From assembly GCA_903858085.1 (NCBI GenBank), contig CAIOHJ010000235.1, forward strand, positions 1 to 44,805: a stretch of DNA of 44,805 nt. Reading direction: 5' to 3'. Source of the stretch: an uncultured Chloroflexota bacterium (lineage in GTDB: Bacteria; Chloroflexota; Anaerolineae; Caldilineales; Caldilineaceae). Shown one piece after another: positions 1-9,091 of this stretch. Within the stretch, counting starts at the first letter, position 1. Each line of letters opens with the position of its first letter. Below the pieces are notes generated by a model. The model saw nothing but the letters and a program-made list of their open reading frames with translations. It had not been told where the DNA came from and ran no database searches. The position numbers were made by a program, and so were the translations under genes.

Positions 1-342
1 ACCCAGGCGCTGGCAGTGGTCACCGCCCGAGAACTGGCTCAGCGGCTGCCGCACGAAGATCTGCTGATCCTCGATGTGCGCGGGCGAAGCGAGTACCACG
101 AAAAACATATCATCGGGGCCCAGCATATTGCGCTGGGCTACCTGCTCGACCAGTTGGCAAGCTTGCCCACCGATCGCACGATCGTGACCCAGTGTGCCAG
201 TGGGTACCGTTCGCAGATTGCTGCCAGCCTGCTGGCAGCAGCTGGGTTCGACAGCGTGCTCTCCCTCAACGAAGGGATGGAATGCTGGTCCCGGTTCCTG
301 CCTACCGAGCGCGGTGTAGCCCAGGAGGCTGTGCGGGGGTGA
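1..342 (+). CDS. Rhodanese domain, C-terminal part of a larger protein (5' end outside window)
   Basis: The frame is open from base 1, so this is probably the 3' end of a longer gene; a GTG at 16 would give a free-standing 108-residue protein. The visible part is one complete rhodanese domain: an LDVR strand near the start, then the active-site loop CASGYRS with the persulfide-carrying Cys, then a short tail. CxSGYRS followed by an IAASLL helix is typical of the last rhodanese domain in metallo-beta-lactamase/rhodanese fusions (persulfide dioxygenase, CstB/BLH-like). In that family the enzyme oxidises persulfide to sulfite. The TauE/SafE exporter gene that follows after about 50 bases fits this, since such exporters remove sulfite or organosulfonates. 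The fusion is inference, because the N-terminal domain lies outside the window. Confidence 0.8.
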   Translation, partial: TQALAVVTARELAQRLPHEDLLILDVRGRSEYHEKHIIGAQHIALGYLLDQLASLPTDRTIVTQCASGYRSQIAASLLAAAGFDSVLSLNEGMECWSRFLPTERGVAQEAVRG

Positions 343-392
343 GCGGGGTGACGGCGGCGTGCTGTCGTCGGAGAGGGAAAGGTCAACGGTCG

Positions 393-1156
393 GTGATCGA
401 ACAAATTTTGATCGATATTCTGCTGGGGTTTGCGATTGGGCTCTCGCTGGGCCTGCTCGGCGGTGGCGGGTCGATTCTGACGGTGCCGGCGCTGGTTTAT
501 GTCGTGGGCCAGACGCCGCAGGCTGCTGTGACGGCATCGCTGGTGATTGTCGGGGCCAACAGCCTGATCGGGGCCTTCATGCACCGTTCGCAGGGCACTC
601 TGAACTGGCGGGTGGCGGTGATCTTCGGCGGGGTCGGCATGGTGGCTGCCTATCTGTCTGCTGGCTGGTCCAAGCTGCTGCCGTCGACCGCGCTGATGAT
701 CCTCTTTGCTCTGTTGATGGTGGTTGTCGGGCTTTTGATGGTGCTCGGGCCGCAGTCGGCCCAGGCTGCGGGGGGGGGGCGCAGCTGGTGGGTGACCGCG
801 GCCAGCGGGGGGGGGTCGGCACCCTGACCGGCTTTCTTGGGGTCGGAGGTGGCTTTCTGATCGTGCCGGCATTGGTGATGTGGGTGGGGCTGCCGATCCG
901 CCAGGCGGTCGGCACATCGCTCGTGGTGATCGCCATGAACAGTCTGGCCGGCTTTCTGGGCCACCTGAATGGTCCGCCGCTCGACGTGCAGGTAGTCGCC
1001 ATTTTTGTGGGTGCCGGGCTGACCGGTGCCCTGCTCGGGGCACGGCTGGCTCAGACTTTGCACCCAGCGCATCTGCGCAGAGCTTTTGCCCTGTTTGTAC
1101 TCGTGTTGGCATTTTTTTTGTTGGTGGACAACGCGCAGAAGCTGGGTTGGTTGTAG
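393..1156 (+). pseudogene. TauE/SafE family membrane exporter, frameshifted
   Basis: Two reading frames together encode one TauE/SafE (sulfite/organosulfonate exporter family) protein of about 250 residues. The first half (GTG 393, preceded by a GAGAGGGA Shine-Dalgarno at 371-378) has the N-terminal repeat with LSLGLLGGGGSILTVPAL. It runs into a stop at 825-827. The second half continues in another frame with the matching repeat TLTGFLGVGGGFLIVPAL and ends at 1156. The two frames join naturally across a run of nine G at 807-815; one extra G (or two fewer) would restore a continuous protein. A second run of ten G lies at 770-779. Either sequencing or assembly error, a genuine pseudogene, or slippage-based phase variation could explain this. 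The inferred role is sulfite export next to a rhodanese/persulfide dioxygenase. An alternative start is GTG 348. Confidence 0.8.
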
Positions 1157-1224
1157 AATCAGAAGGGCCGCGAGCGGGCCCATCCGCTCGTGGGAAGATG
1201 GGGTCAAAGACAAGGAGTTTGTAG

Positions 1225-1428
1225 ATGCCATTGTACGAATATGTCTGTGCACAGTGCGGAACATTTTTTGAATACTGGATGCGCAGCGCCGGCGCGCTGG
1301 AGGCTGTGGTCTGCCCGCACTGCCAGAGCCAGGAGGTCAGCAAAAAGTTTTCTACCTTTGGGATGAAAGGAAGCGCTGGGGGCAGCAGTGCGTCGACGGG
1401 CGACAACTGTGCCACCGGCGGTGGTTGA
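1225..1428 (+). CDS. FmdB-family zinc ribbon protein
   Basis: A 67-residue protein opening with MPLYEYVCAQCG and carrying two CxxC knuckles (CAQC near residue 9 and CPHC near 31), the signature of the FmdB/CxxC_CxxC_SSSS putative regulatory family. The C-terminus is the usual Gly/Ser-rich flexible tail. The ATG is preceded by AAGGAG. Members bind zinc; their biological role is poorly defined (FmdB was named from a formamidase operon), so no function is assigned. It ends just before a strong inverted repeat. Confidence 0.85.
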   Translation: MPLYEYVCAQCGTFFEYWMRSAGALEAVVCPHCQSQEVSKKFSTFGMKGSAGGSSASTGDNCATGGG

Positions 1429-1469
1429 GGGCTGCGCTGGGCAAGCTGACCGTGCGTCGGCCTTCACAA

Positions 1470-1503
1470 CAGACGGCTCCAGGAATCCTCCTGGAGCCGT
1501 CTG
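1470..1503 (+). terminator. Strong hairpin after the FmdB-like gene
   Basis: Perfect 15-bp stem (1470-1484 pairing with 1489-1503) and a 4-base loop ATCC. No T-run follows, so it is a terminator-like hairpin rather than a textbook intrinsic terminator. It separates the FmdB-like gene from the radA promoter. Confidence 0.5.
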
Positions 1504-1517
1504 CATTGGTAAAAAGA

Positions 1518-1547
1518 TTGGCGTGCGCCGAACAGTCCTTCTATAAT
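1518..1547 (+). promoter_or_regulatory. Putative sigma-70 promoter for radA
   Basis: TTGGCG (1518-1523), an 18-base spacer and a perfect TATAAT (1542-1547), about 50 bases upstream of the radA start and just after the hairpin at 1470-1503. Confidence 0.6.
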
Positions 1548-1597
1548 GGGGATGCAGCAGTTTTCCAGCCAGAGGGGGCGGGTATGGAGGAGGAGCA

Positions 1598-2983
1598 ATG
1601 GCGGCTGTCAAAGAAAAAAAGCAGTATCTTTGTTCTGCCTGTGGTGCCACCCATCTGCGTTGGGCCGGCAAATGCGCGGAGTGTGGCGAATGGAATACGT
1701 TGGAGGAGGCCCCCGCGCGTCTGCCAGACAAAGGGCGGGCAGGGATGGCTTCGGTCGAGAACCTGGGCCGACCTGTCGCCCTCCCCCAGGTCGCTCAGGA
1801 CGACCAGCCACGGCTGCTGTTGCGCATGGCAGAGCTAGGCCGCGTGCTTGGCGGTGGGATTGTGCCGGGGGCCTGTGTGCTGGTTGGCGGAGACCCTGGC
1901 ATCGGCAAGAGCACACTGTTGCTGCAGATGGCGGCGGATGTCGCCCGCCACAGCGGAACGGTGCTGTATGTCTCGGCCGAGGAGAGTGCCCACCAGATTG
2001 GGCGCCGGGCCTCCCGGCTGGGGATCCGCGAAGAGCGGCTGCTGGTGCTCGCTGAGATCGTCGTCGAATCGATCGCGGATCAGATCGAAGCGGTCAGACC
2101 GGCGCTGGTCATCGTCGACTCGGTGCAGGCGATCTATTCTGGCAGCGGTTCCAGCGCAGCCGGGACGGTCAGCCAGGTGCGCGATTGTGCGGCGACGTTG
2201 TTGCGGGTGGGCAAAGCGCAGAACATCCCCATTTTTTTGGTCGGGCATGTGACCAAAGAAGGCACGATCGCTGGCCCGCGTGTGCTCGAACATATGGTGG
2301 ATGCGGTGCTGCAGCTGGAAGGCGAGCGTTTTCATGCGTTTCGCTTGTTGCGCTCGATCAAAAATCGCTTCGGCAGCACCAATGAAGTCGGTGTCTTCGA
2401 GATGACCGAACTGGGGATGCAGGAGGTTGCCAACCCTTCTGAGCTGTTTTTGGCTGAGCGTCTGCCCAACGCCACGGGCAGCACGATTGCAGTTTCGATG
2501 GAAGGGACACGCCCGCTGCTGGTGGAGGTCCAGGCACTGTGCAGCACGACGACCTTCAGCATGCCGCGACGCACAGCGAATGGGGTCGACCCCAATCGGC
2601 TGTTGTTGCTGGCGGCTGTGCTGTCCAGGCGAGTCGGGCTGGATTTGGGGGACCAGGACATTTTCGTCAACGTCGTCGGGGGAATGCGGGTCGACGAGCC
2701 AGCGGCTGACCTGGCGGTGGCTGTGGCGATCGCCAGCAGCCTGCGCAACCGGCCTGTCTACGCCGACCTGGCCATCGTGGGGGAAGTGGGGCTGAGCGGC
2801 GAGCTGCGCAGCGTCGGCCAGCTGGCCCGACGGCTGCATGAAGCCAAAAAAATGGGGTTTACCCGTGCGCTGGCCCCGAGCAGCACGCTGCAGCGGGGTG
2901 GCGGCGACAGCCCTCCCCAGGGCATCGAAGTCATTGGCGTGCGCACCCTCTCTGATGCGCTGGGGGTTGCACTGCTCAAATAA
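1598..2983 (+). CDS. radA: DNA repair protein RadA
   Basis: A 461-residue protein with the full RadA (Sms) architecture. There is an N-terminal four-Cys zinc finger (CSAC...CAEC, residues about 11-31), then a RecA-like ATPase with Walker A GDPGIGKST (near residue 97). The RadA-specific KNRFG motif follows near residue 255, and the C-terminal half is an Lon-protease-like (S16) fold. RadA is a hexameric helicase-like ATPase that processes branched recombination intermediates with RecA. The length matches the family norm (450-460). The ATG follows a strong GGAGGAGG ribosome site and a separate promoter lies just upstream. Confidence 0.97.
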   Translation: MAAVKEKKQYLCSACGATHLRWAGKCAECGEWNTLEEAPARLPDKGRAGMASVENLGRPVALPQVAQDDQPRLLLRMAELGRVLGGGIVPGACVLVGGDPGIGKSTLLLQMAADVARHSGTVLYVSAEESAHQIGRRASRLGIREERLLVLAEIVVESIADQIEAVRPALVIVDSVQAIYSGSGSSAAGTVSQVRDCAATLLRVGKAQNIPIFLVGHVTKEGTIAGPRVLEHMVDAVLQLEGERFHAFRLLRSIKNRFGSTNEVGVFEMTELGMQEVANPSELFLAERLPNATGSTIAVSMEGTRPLLVEVQALCSTTTFSMPRRTANGVDPNRLLLLAAVLSRRVGLDLGDQDIFVNVVGGMRVDEPAADLAVAVAIASSLRNRPVYADLAIVGEVGLSGELRSVGQLARRLHEAKKMGFTRALAPSSTLQRGGGDSPPQGIEVIGVRTLSDALGVALLK

Positions 2984-2989
2984 AGATTG

Positions 2990-3012
2990 GCCTCTGCCCA
3001 CAGGGAAGAGGC
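2990..3012 (+). terminator. Weak hairpin after radA
   Basis: GCCTCT (2990-2995) pairs with AGAGGC (3007-3012), with an inner CCC/GGG pairing and one mismatch. There is no T-run. It is a possible weak terminator between radA and fabF. Confidence 0.3.
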
Positions 3013-3119
3013 ACGCCTGCGCGCGACTTTGTGACAATATATGGGTTGTTACCTTCTGAACAATCCTTCAACCGAAAATCGGAATACTTGTCAATTGAGG
3101 AATCAGCGATTTAGCACGT

Positions 3120-4388
<1,269 letters not shown>

Positions 4389-4412
4389 CGCCGCAACAAC
4401 GAAGGAGGAGCC

Positions 4413-5783
4413 ATGGCAGATGGCACGAAACCGCCAGACCGGCCAGCAAACAGCGGGCCAGCAAACAACGGGCCAGCAAACAGCGGGCCAGCAAACAACC
4501 GGGCAGCAAACAACCGGGCAGCAAACAACGGGCCAGCAAACAACGGGCCAGCCAGAGAGGAGCCGCAGAGGGGTAGCGGGGCGGTCTATCGCCCGCGGTA
4601 TGCCCACATTGTGGGGTGGGGTTCGTATGTCCCGGAGAAGGTGATCACCAACCACGATCTGGAACAGATCGTGGACACCAACGACGAGTGGATCCGCAGC
4701 CGCACCGGCATTGCTGAGCGCCATGTGGCTGCAGACCCCAAGGAGACTTCGGTGACATTGGCGGTGGCGGCTGCGCGCAGGGCGCTGGAGGTGGCTGATG
4801 TGCCGGCCAGCAAGATCGACCTGATCGTCTGTGCCACGACCACGCCGGAATATGTCTTTCCTGCCACCGCTTGTCTGATTCAGGATGCGTTGGGGGCGGA
4901 CAATGCCGGGGCTTTTGACCTGAGTGCGGCCTGCTCTGGCTTTGTCTATGGGCTGGCGATGGCCCGCGGCCAGATTCTGGCGGGCGACGCCGAGTATGTG
5001 CTGGTGATCGGCACAGAGACCCTGTCGCGCATCGTGGACTGGACCGACCGCGGGACCTGTATTTTGTTTGGTGACGGGGCGGGTGCCGTTCTGGTGGCTG
5101 CCAGTGAGGTGCCAGGGGGAATTTTGGCGGTCGATCTGGGCAGCGATGGGTCGGGGGGCAACACCCTGATCTTGCCGGCTGGGGGCAGCGCGCTGCCGAC
5201 CAGCCTGGAGACGGTCAGCAGCGGCATGCACTATCTCAAGATGGACGGCAAGGCGGTCTTTCGGTTTGCAACCCGGGTGATGGCCGCGTCGACGCGCAAG
5301 GTGCTGACCCGAGCTGGCTACACGCCAGAGGAGGTGGATCTGGTGGTGCCCCACCAGGCCAATCTCCGGATCATCCAGAACAGTGTGCTGAACCAGCTGA
5401 AAATTCCAGAAGAAAAGGTCTTTATCAACCTGGAAAAATATGGCAACACGAGCACGGCCAGCATCCCCATCGCTCTCTGCGAGGCGATCGCAGCGGGGAA
5501 GCTGCGCACGGGCCACAAAGTGGTCTTTGTTGGCTTTGGCGCGGGGCTGACCTGGGCTGCCTGTGCGATCGACTGGCGCACGCCGATCGACAAAGCGGAG
5601 GCAGACTGGTGGAAGAATACCCGGCGGCAGGCGACCTACAGTGCGGCTGCTGCACGCAGCATGTGGCGGCGTGCGGTACGGTGGGTCTACGACGTGCTGC
5701 CCGACCCTGAGGCCAAGGGCCAAGACGCCCGCCGTGACCGGGAGGAGACAGGGGTCCAAGAGGGCGCCGACGAAGAGGCCTGA
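4413..5783 (+). CDS. fabH: 3-oxoacyl-ACP synthase III (FabH) with N- and C-terminal extensions
   Basis: The core (about residues 65-400) is ketoacyl-ACP synthase III, which starts fatty acid synthesis from acyl-CoA and malonyl-ACP. The triad is C174 (AACSGF), H314 (VPHQAN) and N345 (YGNTSTAS). At 456 residues it is over 100 residues longer than usual. The first 60 residues include seven 15-bp tandem repeats encoding GPANN-like pentapeptides (4440-4544). The last 55 residues form a basic, then acidic low-complexity tail after the canonical end GFGAGLTWAACAI. The start is supported by an AAGGAGGAG site directly upstream of ATG 4413. A start inside the core (a GTG or ATG near 4600) cannot be excluded, but none has as good a ribosome site. 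Confidence 0.93.
   Translation: MADGTKPPDRPANSGPANNGPANSGPANNRAANNRAANNGPANNGPAREEPQRGSGAVYRPRYAHIVGWGSYVPEKVITNHDLEQIVDTNDEWIRSRTGIAERHVAADPKETSVTLAVAAARRALEVADVPASKIDLIVCATTTPEYVFPATACLIQDALGADNAGAFDLSAACSGFVYGLAMARGQILAGDAEYVLVIGTETLSRIVDWTDRGTCILFGDGAGAVLVAASEVPGGILAVDLGSDGSGGNTLILPAGGSALPTSLETVSSGMHYLKMDGKAVFRFATRVMAASTRKVLTRAGYTPEEVDLVVPHQANLRIIQNSVLNQLKIPEEKVFINLEKYGNTSTASIPIALCEAIAAGKLRTGHKVVFVGFGAGLTWAACAIDWRTPIDKAEADWWKNTRRQATYSAAAARSMWRRAVRWVYDVLPDPEAKGQDARRDREETGVQEGADEEA
4440..4553 (+). repeat. 15-bp tandem repeat inside the fabH 5' end
   Basis: Seven full units plus a partial eighth, consensus GGGCCAGCAAACAAC, in frame within fabH and encoding Gly/Arg-Pro/Ala-Ala-Asn-Asn/Ser. 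The unit length is a multiple of three, so copy-number change would alter the length of the FabH extension without breaking the frame. Confidence 0.95.
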
Positions 5784-5818
5784 ACACAGGAGGCTTGCCT
5801 GTACAGCCTTCTGTGTTC
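5782..5818 (+). terminator. Hairpin between fabH and eno
   Basis: A 14-bp stem (5782-5795 with 5805-5818, one G-T pair) with a 9-base loop, beginning inside the fabH stop codon. Only a short T-rich stretch follows. It may be a terminator or partial attenuator separating fabH from eno. Confidence 0.45.
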
Positions 5819-5859
5819 TCCAAACATCGAGCTTGTAGAAAACAAAGGAGTCAGCGTTC

Positions 5860-7155
5860 ATGAGTGAAATTGTCTATGTGCACGGTCGTGAGGTGCTCGA
5901 CAGCCGCGGCAACCCGACCGTGGAGGTGGAGGTCGGGCTGGACAGTGGGAGCATCGGCACGGCGATCGTGCCGAGCGGGGCCAGCACTGGCGCCAATGAG
6001 GCATTGGAGCTGCGCGACGGCGACAAACGGCGCTACGGCGGCAAAGGGGTGCTCAAGGCGGTCGAGCACGTCAACGAGACAATTGCTGAAGAACTGGTCG
6101 GCATGGACCCGGTCGAACAGGTTGCGATCGACGAATTGATGCTGGAACTGGACGGCACCGAGACCAAGAGCAAGCTGGGGGCCAATGCCATCCTGGCTGT
6201 CAGCATGGCTGTGGCCAAGGCGGCCGCCAGCGACCTCAACCTGCCCCTCTACCGGTACCTGGGCGGCGTCTATGCCCGCACCCTCCCGGTGCCGATGCTC
6301 AACATTCTCAACGGGGGCAAACATGCCGCCAACAGCACCGACTTTCAAGAGTTCATGGTCATGCCGGTCGGCGCCCCGACCTTTGCTGAAAGCCTGCGCT
6401 GGGGCACCGAGATTTACCAGAGCCTCAAAAAGGTGCTACACGACAGCGGCTTTGCCACCAATGTCGGCGACGAGGGAGGCTTTGCCCCCAGCCTGGGCGG
6501 CAACGTCCGTGCGGTTGAGGTGATCCTCCAGGCGATCGAAAAGGCGGGCTACCGGCCCGGTGAAGATGTGTATATTGCACTCGACCCGGCGACCAGTGAG
6601 CTCTACGACGAAGCCACCGGCACCTATCTGTTGGAGATCGAGGGCCGCCGACTCGACCGCAGCCAGATGGTCGACCTGTGGGCTGACTGGGTCAACCGCT
6701 TCCCGATCATCAGCATCGAAGACGGAATGGCCGAGCACGACTGGGAGGGCTGGGCGTTGCTGTACCAGCGGATCGGCAGCAAGGTCCAGCTGGTGGGTGA
6801 CGACCTGCTGGTGACCAATGTTCGCTTCATCCAACGGGCGATCCAGGAGAAAGTGGCCAACGCCCTGCTGATGAAAGTCAACCAGATCGGGTCGTTGACT
6901 GAGTCGATCGCTGCGATCGAGATGAGCCAGCGGGCAGGGTGGGCTGTGATCACCAGCCATCGCTCGGGGGAATCGGAAGATGCCACGATCGCCGATATTG
7001 CCGTGGCGTTCAACACGGGCCAGATCAAGACCGGAGCGCCCGCACGCAGCGACCGCATCGCCAAATATAACCAGCTGCTGCGCATCGAGGAAGAGCTGGG
7101 CGACACCGCGATCTTCCCCGGTCTGCAGGCATTCCCCCATCTGCGTCGCAGCTAG
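5860..7155 (+). CDS. eno: Enolase
   Basis: A 431-residue enolase, the glycolytic enzyme converting 2-phosphoglycerate to phosphoenolpyruvate with Mg2+. Signature blocks in order are SGASTGANEALELRDGD (substrate loop), NILNGGKHAANSTDFQEFM, VGDEGGFAPSL (with the catalytic Glu), SIEDGMAEHDW (metal Asp/Glu) and LMKVNQIGSLTES (catalytic Lys). They continue with VITSHRSGESED and the C-terminal KTGAPARSDRIAKYNQLLRIEEELG. The length is normal. ATG 5860 is preceded by AAAGGAG. It is followed by a strong intrinsic terminator. Confidence 0.98.
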   Translation: MSEIVYVHGREVLDSRGNPTVEVEVGLDSGSIGTAIVPSGASTGANEALELRDGDKRRYGGKGVLKAVEHVNETIAEELVGMDPVEQVAIDELMLELDGTETKSKLGANAILAVSMAVAKAAASDLNLPLYRYLGGVYARTLPVPMLNILNGGKHAANSTDFQEFMVMPVGAPTFAESLRWGTEIYQSLKKVLHDSGFATNVGDEGGFAPSLGGNVRAVEVILQAIEKAGYRPGEDVYIALDPATSELYDEATGTYLLEIEGRRLDRSQMVDLWADWVNRFPIISIEDGMAEHDWEGWALLYQRIGSKVQLVGDDLLVTNVRFIQRAIQEKVANALLMKVNQIGSLTESIAAIEMSQRAGWAVITSHRSGESEDATIADIAVAFNTGQIKTGAPARSDRIAKYNQLLRIEEELGDTAIFPGLQAFPHLRRS

Positions 7156-7196
7156 GAGCGTAGACTCAAAATTGTAGATTCGGGATTGCAGAGTTG

Positions 7197-7231
7197 GGCC
7201 CGTAGATCGAGGGAGATCTACGGGCCTGAAT
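7197..7231 (+). terminator. Intrinsic terminator after eno
   Basis: Perfect 12-bp stem (7197-7208 with 7215-7226), a 6-base loop, then TGAATTTT. It lies between the convergent eno and TlpA-like genes. Confidence 0.75.
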
Positions 7232-7232
7232 T

Positions 7233-7838
7233 TTACAGCGGATCTTCGGCGGCGACGATCTTTTCCAGATAGTCAGCCAGCGCCGGTGGGGTCACGATGC
7301 CGGCGTGGATCGCCTGGATTCGGCCCTCTGCGTCTACGAAGACTGTGGTTGGCAGGCCGCGTACCCCAAACTGGTCGGCGACTTTGCCGTCGCTGTCGAG
7401 GACGACCGGGGTCACCATCTCGAACGACTGGGCAAAGGGTTCGACGGCGGCGCGTGGCTCGCGCAGGTTGACCGCCAGCAGCAGCAGGTTGGGCTTTGCG
7501 GCGACAGAGCGCATCAACTCCGGCATCTCAATCCGGCAAGGCCCGCACCAGGTTGCCCAAAAATTGATCACGACCGGGGTACCGTGCAGGTCGCTCAGCC
7601 GAATGTAGCGTCCATCTTCGAGCTGTAAGACAAAGTCAGGCGCCGGGCTGCCGGGTTTCAGCTCCGATCCGCCGCCGGTGGGGAGGAGCGCTGTCGGGTA
7701 CCCGCGCCCTACCCCCGCCGGGAAGGCGGCCAGTTCGCTCTGCTGCGCCGGGTCCAGCGCTGGGCTGGCAGTACAAGCTGCCAGCCCAGCGACCCAAAGC
7801 ACGATCAGCGCTGCCCACGAGCACAGACGGTGCATCAT
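7233..7838 (-). CDS. TlpA-like thioredoxin-fold lipoprotein
   Basis: A 201-residue protein with a lipoprotein signal (hydrophobic segment ending in LAAC near residue 22) and a TlpA/ResA thioredoxin fold. The active site is FWATWCGPC (near residue 95), and the cis-Pro motif GLPTT follows near residue 160. It should act outside the cytoplasmic membrane as a membrane-tethered thiol-disulfide oxidoreductase. It is the last gene of the sulfur module and lies 5 bases after the lipoprotein sulfurtransferase gene. An obvious but unproven job is to keep the extracytoplasmic sulfurtransferase, or the periplasmic cysteines of the thiosulfate channel, reduced. A role in cytochrome c or oxidase assembly is the alternative. 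Confidence 0.92.
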   Translation of the reverse strand: MMHRLCSWAALIVLWVAGLAACTASPALDPAQQSELAAFPAGVGRGYPTALLPTGGGSELKPGSPAPDFVLQLEDGRYIRLSDLHGTPVVINFWATWCGPCRIEMPELMRSVAAKPNLLLLAVNLREPRAAVEPFAQSFEMVTPVVLDSDGKVADQFGVRGLPTTVFVDAEGRIQAIHAGIVTPPALADYLEKIVAAEDPL

Positions 7839-7843
7839 CGGGC

Positions 7844-8776
7844 TTATTGCTCCAGCGGCTTGGCGGGGTCATTGCCCCACTCCACCCAGGAGCCATCGTA
7901 GTTGCGCACGTCGGGGTAACCGAGCAACTGGCTGAGCACGAACCAGGTGTGTGCGCCGCGCACGCCGGTCTGGCAGTAGGTGATGATCTGCTTGTCCGGT
8001 GCAAAACCTGCTTTCTGATAGAGCGCTGCCAGATCGCTGACAGGCTTGAAGGTTCCTGTCTCCTGGTTGACAGCCTCTGCCCAGTCCACGTTGATCGCAC
8101 CAGGAATGTGGCCGCCGCGCGCCGCGCGCACATCGGTGCCAGCGTACTCGCCCGGCCCGCGTGCGTCACAAAGGACCGTGTTGGGATCCTCCAGGTGTTC
8201 CAGCACATAGTCGCCGGTGGTGCGCAGCGCTGCGTCGGCATCCCCCGCCACGTAGCTGCTGGCCGGCAACGCCACCGGCTCGCTGCTCAGGCTGTTGCCC
8301 GCAGCGACCCACTGGGTCAAGCCCCCATCGTAGAGCCGCACATCGGCATGTTGGTAGTACTTGAAGACCCAGTAGGCGCGCGCCGCCAACAGGTTGTTGT
8401 TGCCGTCGTAGACGACCAGTGTGTCATCGTTTTCAATGCCAAGCTGGCTGAAAAGCGCTGAGAGTGCTTCCTGGGTCAGGATCTGCCCTTCGGTCGGGTC
8501 GTCCGGGTTGGTGAGGTTTTCGCCCAGATGGATGTAGAGTGCTCCGGGCAGGAAGCCGGCGTCGTAGTCCTCTCGCTTGCTGTGGATGGCCAGCAGGCGC
8601 ACATTGGGGTTGTCCAGGTTTTCAGTGACCCAGGCGCTGTCGACCAGGGCATCTGGGTTGGCGACGGTGGTGACTGGTACAGAAGCCGATTGGGCAGCTG
8701 GAGCGACTGCCGTGCAGCCAGCCACCATCCAGGCCAGCAGAATCCACAAAATTGGGCCAAACAATTGGGTGTGCAT
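7844..8776 (-). CDS. Lipoprotein thiosulfate/3-mercaptopyruvate sulfurtransferase (two rhodanese domains)
   Basis: A 310-residue protein with two rhodanese domains. The N-terminal domain has no Cys at the active loop position (YDGNNNLLAARAYW) and is structural. The C-terminal domain carries ITYCQTGVRGAHTW, the SseA/TST-type loop. The start at 8776 (MHTQLFGP) is chosen because AAGGA lies upstream and the protein then begins with a lipoprotein signal ending in AGC (residue 21). A longer frame to 8830 would bury that signal and overlap the TusA-like gene. It should transfer sulfane sulfur at the outer face of the membrane. It lies directly downstream of the thiosulfate channel and TusA-like genes, on the same strand. 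Confidence 0.92.
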   Translation of the reverse strand: MHTQLFGPILWILLAWMVAGCTAVAPAAQSASVPVTTVANPDALVDSAWVTENLDNPNVRLLAIHSKREDYDAGFLPGALYIHLGENLTNPDDPTEGQILTQEALSALFSQLGIENDDTLVVYDGNNNLLAARAYWVFKYYQHADVRLYDGGLTQWVAAGNSLSSEPVALPASSYVAGDADAALRTTGDYVLEHLEDPNTVLCDARGPGEYAGTDVRAARGGHIPGAINVDWAEAVNQETGTFKPVSDLAALYQKAGFAPDKQIITYCQTGVRGAHTWFVLSQLLGYPDVRNYDGSWVEWGNDPAKPLEQ

Positions 8777-8796
8777 GCGTGTTTCCTTAAAAGTTT

Positions 8797-9030
8797 TCAA
8801 GAGGATTGGCGGGTCAAACGAATTTTCCATTCAGGTGTGCCGGTTTCTTCGATCACAGCAGTGTAACCGAGGCGGGCAGCCTGTGTCGGGATCGTCTCCA
8901 GGGCGGGTGCATGGTCGGTTGTCACTTCGAGGCCTGCGTCGGCCGGCGTCAGTTTTTTCAAGGCCTGCACCGTCTTCATCATCGGGTAGGGGCAGATCTC
9001 GCCGCGTACGTCCAGCTGTTTGAGTGACAT
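8797..9030 (-). CDS. tsuB: TusA/SirA-family sulfur carrier (TsuB/YeeD-like)
   Basis: A 77-residue TusA-like protein with the hallmark motif EICPYPMMKT near residue 11; the first Cys carries the persulfide. In the YeeE-YeeD (TsuA-TsuB) system a protein of this kind sits under the thiosulfate channel and is needed for thiosulfate use. The YeeE-type channel gene lies immediately upstream on the same strand (stop at 9092, about 60 bases away), which supports the TsuB assignment over a general tRNA-thiolation TusA. The ribosome site GGAAAGGAA precedes the ATG. Confidence 0.9.
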   Translation of the reverse strand: MSLKQLDVRGEICPYPMMKTVQALKKLTPADAGLEVTTDHAPALETIPTQAARLGYTAVIEETGTPEWKIRLTRQSS

Positions 9031-9091
9031 GGGTGGGTTCCTTTCTTGGAAGGAGTGTGTGGGTGTGTAGAAGAGGCCGGTTGCTCGAAGG

